Assembly (NCBI GenBank): GCA_947625775.1
Contig: CANQPM010000017.1
Coordinates: forward strand, 1 to 64,000
Length of the DNA: 64,000 nt
From: an uncultured Lachnospiraceae bacterium
GTDB lineage: Bacteria > Bacillota > Clostridia > Lachnospirales > Lachnospiraceae
Reading direction: 5' to 3'
Below are positions 52,873 to 60,877 of the stretch, in pieces. A program made the position numbers and the translations under genes. The notes under the pieces are model-generated. The model was given only the letters and a program-made list of their open reading frames with translations. It searched no databases and was not told where the DNA came from. How positions within the stretch are numbered: position 1 is the first letter of the stretch; every line of letters begins with the position of its first letter.

Positions 52873-53249
52873 AACTTTTTCCTTTCTGATGCTGTTATGC
52901 ATCTTTCCGCCATCTGGCGCAATTCGTCAGACGTGATGCCCGAAAGCATTGCCTTGTCTATGCTTTTCTGCAGCTCAGCCTCTATCTCGCGGCGCTTGTT
53001 GTCAGCTGCGGCGGACAGCTCGCTCACAAAGCTCCCCTTGCCCTTAATCGTGTATATATAGCCCGTATGCTCCAGCGCCTGATATGCGCGCTGTATGGTG
53101 TTGGGATTGAGCGACAGCTCCATCGCGAGATTTCTGACCGAGGGCATCGGCGAATGTGGCTCCAGAGCTCCGCATAGTATCATCTGCTGAAGCTTTTCTA
53201 TTACCTGCTCGTAAATCGGGCGTCTGTCCTTGTAGTCTATTAAAATCAT
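52869..53249 (-). CDS. GntR-family regulator, YtrA subfamily
   Basis: A 126-residue regulator with an N-terminal winged helix (PIYEQVIEKLQQMIL, then PMPSVRNLAMELSLNPNTIQRAYQALEHTGYIYTIKGKGSFV) and a short C-terminal dimerisation helix region, the YtrA architecture. The ATG at 53249 is preferred; an upstream in-frame GTG at 53261 lies in the AGGAGGTG site. It is coupled to the ABC ATPase by ATGA overlap. A near-perfect inverted repeat at its promoter is the likely operator, so the operon is probably autorepressed. Confidence 0.92.
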   Translation of the reverse strand: MILIDYKDRRPIYEQVIEKLQQMILCGALEPHSPMPSVRNLAMELSLNPNTIQRAYQALEHTGYIYTIKGKGSFVSELSAAADNKRREIEAELQKSIDKAMLSGITSDELRQMAERCITASERKKL

Positions 53250-53308
53250 GCCGTTTGTCACCTCCTTGCCAGAGTTGTTATTTTCTGCTGTTGTTTTTGT
53301 TCTTTAAT

Positions 53309-53339
53309 TTTATAACTGTATTAGTACATTTAATACAGT
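53309..53339 (-). promoter_or_regulatory. GntR (YtrA-type) operator with adjacent -10
   Basis: ACTGTATTA at 53315-53323 and TAATACAGT at 53331-53339 form a perfect inverted repeat with a 7-bp centre. Directly next to it, on the minus strand, TATAAA (53314-53309) is the probable -10, so regulator binding would block RNA polymerase. Confidence 0.72.
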
Positions 53340-53497
53340 GCGGGTAAAGCTAATGGCTGCGTGTGTTCACAGCCATTTTATTAATAAGCTTTGCTCTGTA
53401 TCTAATATATAACTATTTTATACATCAAATATACTGGTATGTCAATACTTTAACCAAAAACTTATCGTTTTATAAAATTATACAGCCAAAAAACTGT

Positions 53498-55060
53498 TCA
53501 ATTATATGGGAAGCGGCAGCCTGCGGCATATATGGGAATAGTGTCGATTCTTTCCCCTCGCCCGCCTTTTGTGGGATTGACTACTATTCCCTTGTCTATG
53601 AAATGCCGTTCAATATAAACCTTTAGGGATTTGTAATCACCGCTCTTAGATTTCACCTCTATGCCGTAAACTGTCCTGTTTTTGTCTGCAAGCATAAAAT
53701 CCAGCTCATAATCATTGTATATTGAAAAGCATACTTCATCTTCCAATACTCTCCGCTCTGAATATGGCACTTTAAAAAGCCTGTGAAGCTCGTTGTAGAC
53801 AAAAGTTTCGCTTATCATTCCGCGCAGGGCGGATTCATCTTCGAGACTGTTAGCGGCAAGATATGACGCAATCCCGCAATCGCAGAAATATATTCTTCTG
53901 TCAGGGATAATGTTTCTCATATCCCCATTTAGCGCAAGGCTGCAAGTCCCCAGTATTCCCGCATACCTGAGCCATATGACAGCATTTGCCACGTCATTCT
54001 TATTTACGATAAGCTCTGTATTGTCCTTTGTCAGCGAGGTTATAGTCTCAATTATGTTTTTCCCTGCACCTCTTTTTTCCGAGCACATCTCTTTAAGCGC
54101 TTCCCTGTAAACATTGTCAAAGACTTCCACTTCCCTTGCTGTCTTAAAATAGTTTCTTGACTCGTCTTTAAATGTACTCAGCAGCTTTCTTATAATAGAG
54201 TAACATTCCTGAATATTTTTTGTCGCTTTAAAGCACTTTACTGCTTCGGGATAACCTCCGATTTTAATATAGTCATCATACAACGCTTCCAACCTGCTGT
54301 ATTTTTCGTCATTATCCGCTCCATATAAATCAATGGTATCTAATAGTTCCTCGCACCCAAACGCCCTGCAAAATTCTCTAAAGCTCATTGTAAACATATA
54401 TGCATAGCTGATTGTGCCTGCGGGAAGGAAAAAGCTTTTATCGCCCAAAATCCGCCCTAGATAGCTTCCTGTCACTATTATGTCACAGTCAAGCTCATCA
54501 TTAAGCTTTCGTATGGAATTGTAGATTTTGCTGCTTATCTGTATTTCATCTATAATCAGTACAGTACTTTTGTTATTTTTAAAGTGAGGCAGCTGCGCTT
54601 TTTGGCAGTATTTTTCCATTTCAAGCGGGCTGCAGCCGTTGTCAACGACATCCAGAAATAATGAGAGCAGCTTATCATCTGATAAATCAACAAAAATGGT
54701 ATAATAATAATTGCAGTATGCAAATTTTTTTAGCTCCGTTGTCTTCCCAATCTGTCTTGAGCCTTCAAGCTGCAAGACCTTGTGAGACTTATCATTCTTC
54801 CATTTGGACAGTTCCTCCTGCACATCTCTTGCAAATGCGTTTTCGGCGTTCAGCCTTGCGTATGCCTTTTTGTTGACACTTGTGTCATAATCCGTTCTAG
54901 GAAGTTCAGTTTTCGGGCTGATAATCCCGTCATCAGTTAAGGACAGATTATTTATATACTCTATGTTTTTTATAATCTGGTAGTCCGTATAAAATTTACC
55001 TTCCACAATAAAACCGACTTCCGAATCGTCCTCATCTGTCACAATATGCGTTGCTATCAT
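53498..55060 (-). CDS. ATPase with AAA_14 and DUF4143 domains
   Basis: P-loop protein of the AAA_14/DUF4143 type, common in clostridia and Bacteroidetes, with no established cellular role. It has Walker A LEGSRQIGKTT, Walker B VLIIDEIQ, the sensor-like IIVTGSYLGR, then the DUF4143 region (YIKIGGYPEAV ... RIYFCDCGIASYLAAN) and a C-terminal nuclease-like element (YELDFMLADKNRTVYGIEVKSKSG). The frame is open from 55147; the ATG at 55060 is chosen because GGAAAGG precedes it at 9 nt, giving 520 residues. It stands alone between the GntR operon and the MFS gene. Confidence 0.82.
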   Translation of the reverse strand: MIATHIVTDEDDSEVGFIVEGKFYTDYQIIKNIEYINNLSLTDDGIISPKTELPRTDYDTSVNKKAYARLNAENAFARDVQEELSKWKNDKSHKVLQLEGSRQIGKTTELKKFAYCNYYYTIFVDLSDDKLLSLFLDVVDNGCSPLEMEKYCQKAQLPHFKNNKSTVLIIDEIQISSKIYNSIRKLNDELDCDIIVTGSYLGRILGDKSFFLPAGTISYAYMFTMSFREFCRAFGCEELLDTIDLYGADNDEKYSRLEALYDDYIKIGGYPEAVKCFKATKNIQECYSIIRKLLSTFKDESRNYFKTAREVEVFDNVYREALKEMCSEKRGAGKNIIETITSLTKDNTELIVNKNDVANAVIWLRYAGILGTCSLALNGDMRNIIPDRRIYFCDCGIASYLAANSLEDESALRGMISETFVYNELHRLFKVPYSERRVLEDEVCFSIYNDYELDFMLADKNRTVYGIEVKSKSGDYKSLKVYIERHFIDKGIVVNPTKGGRGERIDTIPIYAAGCRFPYN

Positions 55061-55239
55061 ATTTTTCTGCCTTTCCATAACCAACTTTCTTTTCTGCTTC
55101 AAGCCTGAAAATGCATGCTTTACAAGTTCTGAATCAGGCGCATGCATTACACAAATCTAATCTGCTGAAAGTATAAATTCATCATTTAAGCTTGCATAAA
55201 TTATACCCTGCCAAACCAAGAAAAGCAACATGCAGCTAC

Positions 55240-55288
55240 GCAGCGGCAGCCAAAGCCACACAATCCGACAATAGCCTTCTGCCGCTGC
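55240..55288 (-). terminator. Inverted repeat downstream of the MFS gene
   Basis: GCAGCGGCAG and CTGCCGCTGC pair over 10 bp around a 29-nt spacer, starting 9 nt after the MFS stop. No clear T-run follows, so termination here is uncertain. Confidence 0.4.
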
Positions 55289-55296
55289 CCGCCTAC

Positions 55297-56577
55297 TCAC
55301 TGCCTGAATTTCTGAATGTTTTTCTGGTGATACAGCACAAAGCTGAAAATGCTCCCTAGCGTTCCCGTGCAGAGAAACATCAAAGCCATCCCGCTGCCCG
55401 CGCCGCCGCCGACAATGCGCCGAAATATTTCAGCTGCGCCGCTTTCCGTCTGCATAAACGGCTCAAACACATAATCCGCCAAAAATCCTCCAAGCAGAAT
55501 TCCTACAGGTATAGTAAAAAACTGCAGCGAATTTCTCACGGCGAACACACGCCCCTGCATATTTTCGGGGACATTTTTGTATAAAATCACGTTCTGTCCC
55601 GCATTTATGAACGGTATAGGCAGACACGCCGCCAACCCTGCGGCAGCCCAAATCAAAGTATTTCTTCCAAGCCCCATCAAAATGTCGCCAAGCAGGAACG
55701 AAAGCCCCGCCGAAACGTAAATCATCTTGATATTGTCCCTTGAAAATCTGCCGCCCGCAACAATAATGCCGCCCAAAATGCCGCCTATCCCCGTCGCCGC
55801 ATTGACAATGCCAAGCGCGGCGCTGCTGCCGCCACTTCTCGAAAGTATCATCGGCGAGAGAATATTTTCATACGTAAGCGCGGAAAAGAAATTAAGCGTT
55901 GCCAGCGTGGCAATAATCATAAAAATGCCCTCATTCTGCCTCAGAAACCGAAATCCCTCGGCACAGCCGCTGAATATGGACTGGCTATTTCCATCATCTG
56001 CGTGGCTTTCAGGAATTTTTATCAGCGCGGCAAGCACAAAAAACGCGAAAGCAAAGCTCGCCAAATCAACCGCCAAAATCAGCCTAAGCCCGCCAAATGC
56101 AAAAAGCGCCGCCGCAAGCACAGGCGAAACGACCGTATTGAGGTTGCTTGCAAACGAATTCATTCCGCTCACTTGCGCAAGCCTTTCCCTTGGCACAAGC
56201 TGACCTGTCGCCACAGATGATGCGGGCGCCTGAAAGGCATTCATCACGCCGATAATGAAATTAACAAGATAAATGTGCCATATTTCCAAGCCGCCAGTCG
56301 CATTTAGAGCAAGCACAGCCACAGAGCAGACCGCCGATATGCTGTCCGTTATAAGCATAAGTTTCTTTTTGCTAAACCTGTCCACCACAGCGCCTGAAAA
56401 CAGGCTGAGTATGATATTAGGCACGTACCAGAAAAACGTCAAAAGCGACACTGTCATTGCCGAGCCGTTTAGCCCGAATATCCACAAAATAAGCGCAAAA
56501 CCCGTCATAGAGCTGCCCAGCTGAGATATTGACTGGCTCAGCCAAAAAATAATATATTTTCTAAAATTTTTGTTCAT
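55297..56577 (-). CDS. MFS exporter, macrolide-efflux (Mef)-like group
   Basis: 426-residue major facilitator with 12 predicted helices. The loop 2-3 motif reads SGAVVDRFSKKKLMLITD, and GMNSFASNLNTVVSPVLA in helix 5 is the Mef/MFS_3 type. Many relatives are annotated as macrolide or multidrug exporters; the actual substrate is unknown. The start has AAGGAGA upstream. A 21-codon leader reading frame with a pseudoknot-capable RNA precedes it by about 155 nt, suggesting translation-dependent induction, as known for antibiotic-resistance genes. Confidence 0.85.
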   Translation of the reverse strand: MNKNFRKYIIFWLSQSISQLGSSMTGFALILWIFGLNGSAMTVSLLTFFWYVPNIILSLFSGAVVDRFSKKKLMLITDSISAVCSVAVLALNATGGLEIWHIYLVNFIIGVMNAFQAPASSVATGQLVPRERLAQVSGMNSFASNLNTVVSPVLAAALFAFGGLRLILAVDLASFAFAFFVLAALIKIPESHADDGNSQSIFSGCAEGFRFLRQNEGIFMIIATLATLNFFSALTYENILSPMILSRSGGSSAALGIVNAATGIGGILGGIIVAGGRFSRDNIKMIYVSAGLSFLLGDILMGLGRNTLIWAAAGLAACLPIPFINAGQNVILYKNVPENMQGRVFAVRNSLQFFTIPVGILLGGFLADYVFEPFMQTESGAAEIFRRIVGGGAGSGMALMFLCTGTLGSIFSFVLYHQKNIQKFRQ

Positions 56578-56703
56578 TGAATTTTATCTCCTTATAGAAA
56601 ATCTGTTATTAATAGGTAATTGTTAAACGTATCCTAAACAGTCCGAATTTGTGTAAATGTATAAAAAACAAAAAAATATTCTATAATGTACAAAATCCAA
56701 TGC

Positions 56704-56761
56704 GGGCGATTTCAAATTTGCCTCTGTGCAGCTATCGCCCTCCACCAGACCTTGCACAGAG
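56704..56761 (-). promoter_or_regulatory. Pseudoknot-capable RNA in the MFS leader
   Basis: Reading on the minus strand, CTCTGTGCA (56761-56753) pairs with TGCACAGAG (56730-56722), and GGGCGAT (56740-56734) in the enclosed loop pairs with ATCGCCC (56710-56704). The order b-a-b'-a' is that of an H-type pseudoknot (9-bp and 7-bp stems) or of two mutually exclusive hairpins. The first arms of both stems are part of the leader reading frame. Confidence 0.65.
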
Positions 56762-56797
56762 TAAAATGCTTAAATCAATTATTCTATGGCACAGCAT
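56732..56797 (-). CDS. Leader peptide upstream of the MFS exporter (21 residues)
   Basis: A short reading frame starts MLCHRIIDLS and ends CARSGGGR. It has one of the best ribosome-binding sites in the window (GGAGGAGG, 8 nt before the ATG). Its last codons and stop lie inside the paired arms of the downstream RNA structure, so a ribosome finishing or stalling here would decide which stem forms. A likely -10 (TATAAT, 56846-56841) lies 40-50 nt upstream. Too short for gene finders, and I know no named counterpart. Confidence 0.6.
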   Translation of the reverse strand: MLCHRIIDLSILLCARSGGGR

Positions 56798-56948
56798 ATT
56801 ATATACCTCCTCCAATAAATTACTTCTTGAGATATTAATTATTATACCCTCTCATCTCATAACATGGATTAGACAAAATGTACAAACCAGTCGGTGTCCT
56901 GCATATTTTTTTCTAAATTCGTACTTATTATATGTACGCCAATGTGAC

Positions 56949-58169
56949 CTAGCCTCGAACTCCTTTTAACTGTTCCGCCAATGTCTTAGTCGTCTTTTTC
57001 CTTGTGATTTCCACAATCCCAAGCGGCGTGATATCAACCACGCTTGTCAGCACCTTCTCCTTAGCCGCAAGCCCTTTTAGCCGCTGCATAAGCATATCCT
57101 CATAGCCAGAATCCATATTTATAAAATCCACCATTATAATTCCCGACAAATTCCTAAGCCGTATCTGCCGTATTATCTCCTCAGCCGCCTCACAGTTTAT
57201 ATTGTAGATAAACTCAGCGTTCTCCTTTTTGACGATATTTTTCCCCGAATTGACATCAATGACATACATAGCCTCCGTCTTTTCAATCACAAGATACGCC
57301 CCCGAACGCAGCCATACCTTGGGCGCAAGCAGCTCCTTGATTTTTGTGTCCACGCTGTAAAGCTTTTTAAGCGGATATGATTCGTCCTCATAAAATGCCG
57401 CCAACGGCACAAGCTCAGGCATATTCAGCTCCATAAAGTCAATAAGCTGTTCATAAAGCTCCCTGTCATCGGTAATAATCTGGCAGTCTCCGCTATTCTG
57501 CGCAATTCTCGCGTCATCGCGCAATGAAGTAAAATACGGCTCAGGCACTTTAAATATCCTGCTGTAACAAGTCCTGTGCCGCCCGTCGTTCAGCAGCTTA
57601 TCCATACGGGCGCAAAGCTTAATACATTCATCTGTGACAGGCTCGAGCGACGCGCCCAAAAGCGACGCGGCATTTGTGCGCACCACCACGCCATAGCTTA
57701 TGTCATCAGGGACAGCCGTAATAAGCTGCTCTTTCTCTGCCCTCGTGCATTTATTTGAAACGCCCTTTTCGGGCTTGGCATTAGACACTACGCAGTATTT
57801 TCCCGCAATCGACAAGCCTGTAGTAAACACTGGCTCCTTTGTGCGCACAGCCTCCTTTTCAAGCTGCACAATCACCTCGTCGCCCGCAATAAGCCTGCCG
57901 TCGTAAGCTCGGTTTACCAGCACAGGCTTACACTTGTTTTCAAGCGAAACATACCCCATTTTATCAGGCGCATACTCGACAAAAGCGGCATTTATATTCT
58001 TTACAACATTTTTTACCTTGGCGACAAAAATATCCCCAATGCTTATGCTGTCCGCCTTAGATGAGCTGTCCGTATAAGCTATTGAGGTCAGACGGTTCTC
58101 CCTTGTGTCAAGCGTAAATGACAAGATGCCGCTGCCATATTTAGTTAAAGCGTATTTGTATTCAAGCAT
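56949..58169 (-). CDS. rng: Ribonuclease E/G family endoribonuclease
   Basis: 406-residue RNase G-like enzyme for RNA processing and decay. It has an N-terminal S1-like RNA-binding region (GDIFVAKVKNVVKNINAAFVEYAPDKMGYV), an RNase-H-like core with AMYVIDVNSGKNIV and the metal-binding D in SGIIMVDFINM, and the end VVDITPLGIVEITRKKT. The Zn-link and long C-terminus of RNase E are absent. Its ATG overlaps the stop of the DUF2344 gene (TGATG), so the two are coupled. Confidence 0.92.
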   Translation of the reverse strand: MLEYKYALTKYGSGILSFTLDTRENRLTSIAYTDSSSKADSISIGDIFVAKVKNVVKNINAAFVEYAPDKMGYVSLENKCKPVLVNRAYDGRLIAGDEVIVQLEKEAVRTKEPVFTTGLSIAGKYCVVSNAKPEKGVSNKCTRAEKEQLITAVPDDISYGVVVRTNAASLLGASLEPVTDECIKLCARMDKLLNDGRHRTCYSRIFKVPEPYFTSLRDDARIAQNSGDCQIITDDRELYEQLIDFMELNMPELVPLAAFYEDESYPLKKLYSVDTKIKELLAPKVWLRSGAYLVIEKTEAMYVIDVNSGKNIVKKENAEFIYNINCEAAEEIIRQIRLRNLSGIIMVDFINMDSGYEDMLMQRLKGLAAKEKVLTSVVDITPLGIVEITRKKTTKTLAEQLKGVRG

Positions 58170-58876
58170 CAATAATCACTCCCGATAAAACCGAGCGGCA
58201 TAAGCCTTGGGCGCTCTGCGTCTCCCGCGTTTAGATAAGTTTCCTCTCTCGTAATCAAAAGCGCGTACTCGTCAAACACGCCGCCATTCATTTCATAATA
58301 TGCGCGCATGACAAGCGCAGGCTTTAAATTGCCCGCGCTGCTCGCGTCAGCCGTAAGCCTGACCGTTTCGCCGTCATCATCAAGCGCCAATTCATATATA
58401 TAAGGCTTCATGTCAAACGTCGTCTCGCTGCGCTTTGTCTTTTTTGTCACAACAATCTCTTGTTGACTATAGAAGTCATTTAAACTCTGCGCGCTTAAAA
58501 ATGAAGGCTTAAAGCCCTCCCGAAAGCGGATTGAATACGACGTTGCGGACACGCTCGCCATAGCGTTGCCCGCGTTGTCTGGCAAAAGCCTTGCCTCAAG
58601 CACCTCTATGCCCTCTGCCATCTGCTCATTTAGCGCGTCAACAAGCTGTTTTGAGCTTGTAATGGAATTTACCTCTATGTCCATATATTCGCCATTGCTC
58701 TCAAGCCCCACCCCGAGCGGCGCGGCAAACGTCATTATCTGGTGCGGGCTAAACCCCTCAGAATACGCAATATCAATATCCGCGCGCCGTATAGCCTTCT
58801 GGAAATAGCGCATCACGTCAAGATGTCCTATAAACCTCAAAGCGCCATGCTTTGAAAATTTAACACGCAGCCTCAT
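58169..58876 (-). CDS. TIGR03936/DUF2344 radical-SAM-linked protein
   Basis: 235 residues of the DUF2344 family, which is found next to or fused with a B12-binding radical SAM protein, as here. It starts MRLRVKFSKHGALRFIGHLDVMRYFQKAIRRA, the family hallmark, followed by YSEGFSPHQIMTFAAPLGVG. The role is unknown; association with rng and ribosomal-protein genes in Firmicutes suggests RNA or ribosome modification. GGGAGGTATT precedes the ATG at 58876. It sits between the radical SAM gene and rng. Confidence 0.9.
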   Translation of the reverse strand: MRLRVKFSKHGALRFIGHLDVMRYFQKAIRRADIDIAYSEGFSPHQIMTFAAPLGVGLESNGEYMDIEVNSITSSKQLVDALNEQMAEGIEVLEARLLPDNAGNAMASVSATSYSIRFREGFKPSFLSAQSLNDFYSQQEIVVTKKTKRSETTFDMKPYIYELALDDDGETVRLTADASSAGNLKPALVMRAYYEMNGGVFDEYALLITREETYLNAGDAERPRLMPLGFIGSDY

Positions 58877-58968
58877 AATACCTCCCATAATTTCGCTCAG
58901 AAAAACTTAAATCCGCAGGCGTTTCATCGCTATTAAAAAGCAGCCTCCGACGCATGGAAAAATCTCCG

Positions 58969-60846
58969 TCAGTGGTTAGGATTTCTTTCCACACGGCATA
59001 TGCCGCAGCCAAATTTCGCCGCCCCGCAGGCGCTGCATTTTTCCCTGCAGTTTTCCGTCACCTGTTCGTCGAGCGCTCTCTGCCACTCACGCTTCAAAAA
59101 CTCCTTGCTCACGCCGCAGTCGATAAAATCCCACGGAAACACCTCATCAAGCCCGCGCTCCCTGGTCGTGTAAAACGCAATATCTATGCCACATTCCTCA
59201 AAGGTTTCAAGCCACACATCATGCTTATAATACTCGCCCCACGCGTCAAAAATACACCCTTTTCTGTACGCCTCCATAATAGGCTTGCAAAGCCGCCTGT
59301 CGCCTCTGGCGAAAATTCCTTCCATCACGCTTGCGTCAGCTTCATGCCAGTTGTACTTTATGCTTTTTTGGTTTAGCTGCTCCATTATTGCCTTTCTTGT
59401 CTTGTACGCTTTATCAAGGAACTCCTCCTTAGTACACTGAGCCGCCCACTGAAACGGCGTAAACGGCTTGGGTACAAAAAATGAAGTGCTCGCCACAATC
59501 TGCACCTTTCCGTTTCTTTTTTCCTTCGGAACGGTTTCATAGTACACCGCCGCGATTTTATTTGAAAGCTCTGCAATTTCTCTTATATCATTGTCTGTTT
59601 CAGTCGGAAGCCCGAGCATAAAGTAAAGCTTTACCCTGTTCCAGCCACCTTGAAATGCCATGGCAGCGCCATTTAGTATGACTTCCTCGGTCAACCCTTT
59701 GTTGATGACATTCCTCAGCCGCTGGCTTCCCGCCTCTGGCGCAAAGGTAAGGCTGCTCTTTTTGATGTCCTGCACCTTTTCCATAACGTCAAGAGAAAAT
59801 GCGTCTATCCTCAGCGACGGCAGGGAAATGTTTACCTTTTTCTCACGGCAGCTGTCAATCAAAAAGCCCGTAAGCTCCTCAAGCTTTGAGTAGTCGCTAG
59901 AGCTCAGCGAACTCAGCGTAATTTCCTCATAGCCCGTATTGTCAAGCATTTTTATGGCATAATCCTTCAGCATATCGACGCTGCGCTCACGCACAGGGCG
60001 GTAAAGCTGCCCCGCCTGGCAAAAGCGACACCCCCTTATGCAGCCCCTCTGTATCTCCAGCACCACTCTGTCCTGAGTGCATTTGATAAATGGCACGACG
60101 GGCTTTTCAGGATAATATGTGTTTGTCAAATCCGTAACAATCTCCTTGGTAACAACCGCGGGAATGTCATCTCTCTTTGGCGTAAAAGCCTTTATTGTGC
60201 CGTCATCATTGTACGAAACCTCATAAAGCTGCGGCGCATATATACCTGGCAGCCTTGCCGCGCGCGCAATAAACTCATCCCTTGATACATTGTCCCCACG
60301 GCACTGCTTATATAAGTCAATCAGAGGGCGGTACTGCGTTTCCCCCTCGCCTATGTAAAAAAGGTCAAAAAAGTCGGCAATCGGCTCAGGGTTATAGGCA
60401 CAGGGACCTCCTCCTATCACAATCGGGTGCTCCCATGTCCTCTCCTGCGCAATAAGCGGTATGCCTGACAAATCAAGCACTTGAAGGATATTCGTGTAGC
60501 ACATTTCATACTGTATCGTGATGCCTAAAAAATCAAAATCCCTAATCGGCTCCTGCGACTCGAGGGCAAACAGCGGTATGCGCCTCTTTCGCAAAACAGC
60601 GTCCAAATCAGGCCACGGCGAATAGACACGCTCGCACCATACGTCTTCAAATCGGTTAAGCATATCATATATAATCTGTATGCCAAGATGCGACATGCCT
60701 ATCTCGTACACATCCGGAAAGCACATGGCAAATCTTACCGCTATGCCCTCCTTATCCTTCATAACACTGTTTATTTCGTTGCCTATATACCGCGCAGGCT
60801 TTTCAACCCGCATTAAAATATCATCGCTTAATGCCAGTTTTCTCAT
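58969..60846 (-). CDS. TIGR03960 family B12-binding-type radical SAM protein
   Basis: 625-residue protein of the TIGR03960 family. The N-terminal cobalamin-binding-like domain includes MCFPDVYEIGMSHLGIQIIY; the radical SAM core carries the cluster motif CIRGCRFCQAG (CxxxCxxC) and SFAPEAGSQRLR-type segment (here TFAPEAGSQRLRNVINKG). A cysteine-rich tail (CREKCSACGAAKFGCGIC) may hold another cluster. The reaction is unknown. The partner DUF2344 gene follows with a 92-nt gap, and rng comes next, a conserved clostridial order. Confidence 0.92.
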   Translation of the reverse strand: MRKLALSDDILMRVEKPARYIGNEINSVMKDKEGIAVRFAMCFPDVYEIGMSHLGIQIIYDMLNRFEDVWCERVYSPWPDLDAVLRKRRIPLFALESQEPIRDFDFLGITIQYEMCYTNILQVLDLSGIPLIAQERTWEHPIVIGGGPCAYNPEPIADFFDLFYIGEGETQYRPLIDLYKQCRGDNVSRDEFIARAARLPGIYAPQLYEVSYNDDGTIKAFTPKRDDIPAVVTKEIVTDLTNTYYPEKPVVPFIKCTQDRVVLEIQRGCIRGCRFCQAGQLYRPVRERSVDMLKDYAIKMLDNTGYEEITLSSLSSSDYSKLEELTGFLIDSCREKKVNISLPSLRIDAFSLDVMEKVQDIKKSSLTFAPEAGSQRLRNVINKGLTEEVILNGAAMAFQGGWNRVKLYFMLGLPTETDNDIREIAELSNKIAAVYYETVPKEKRNGKVQIVASTSFFVPKPFTPFQWAAQCTKEEFLDKAYKTRKAIMEQLNQKSIKYNWHEADASVMEGIFARGDRRLCKPIMEAYRKGCIFDAWGEYYKHDVWLETFEECGIDIAFYTTRERGLDEVFPWDFIDCGVSKEFLKREWQRALDEQVTENCREKCSACGAAKFGCGICRVERNPNH

Positions 60847-60877
60847 ATTTTCCTAATATTTTCCCCACATATTGCTT

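Noticed and set aside
49839..56577. Mobile island or prophage
   Set aside because: The ABC operon, DUF4143 ATPase and MFS gene show no phage, conjugation or transposase genes, and no flanking repeats were noticed.
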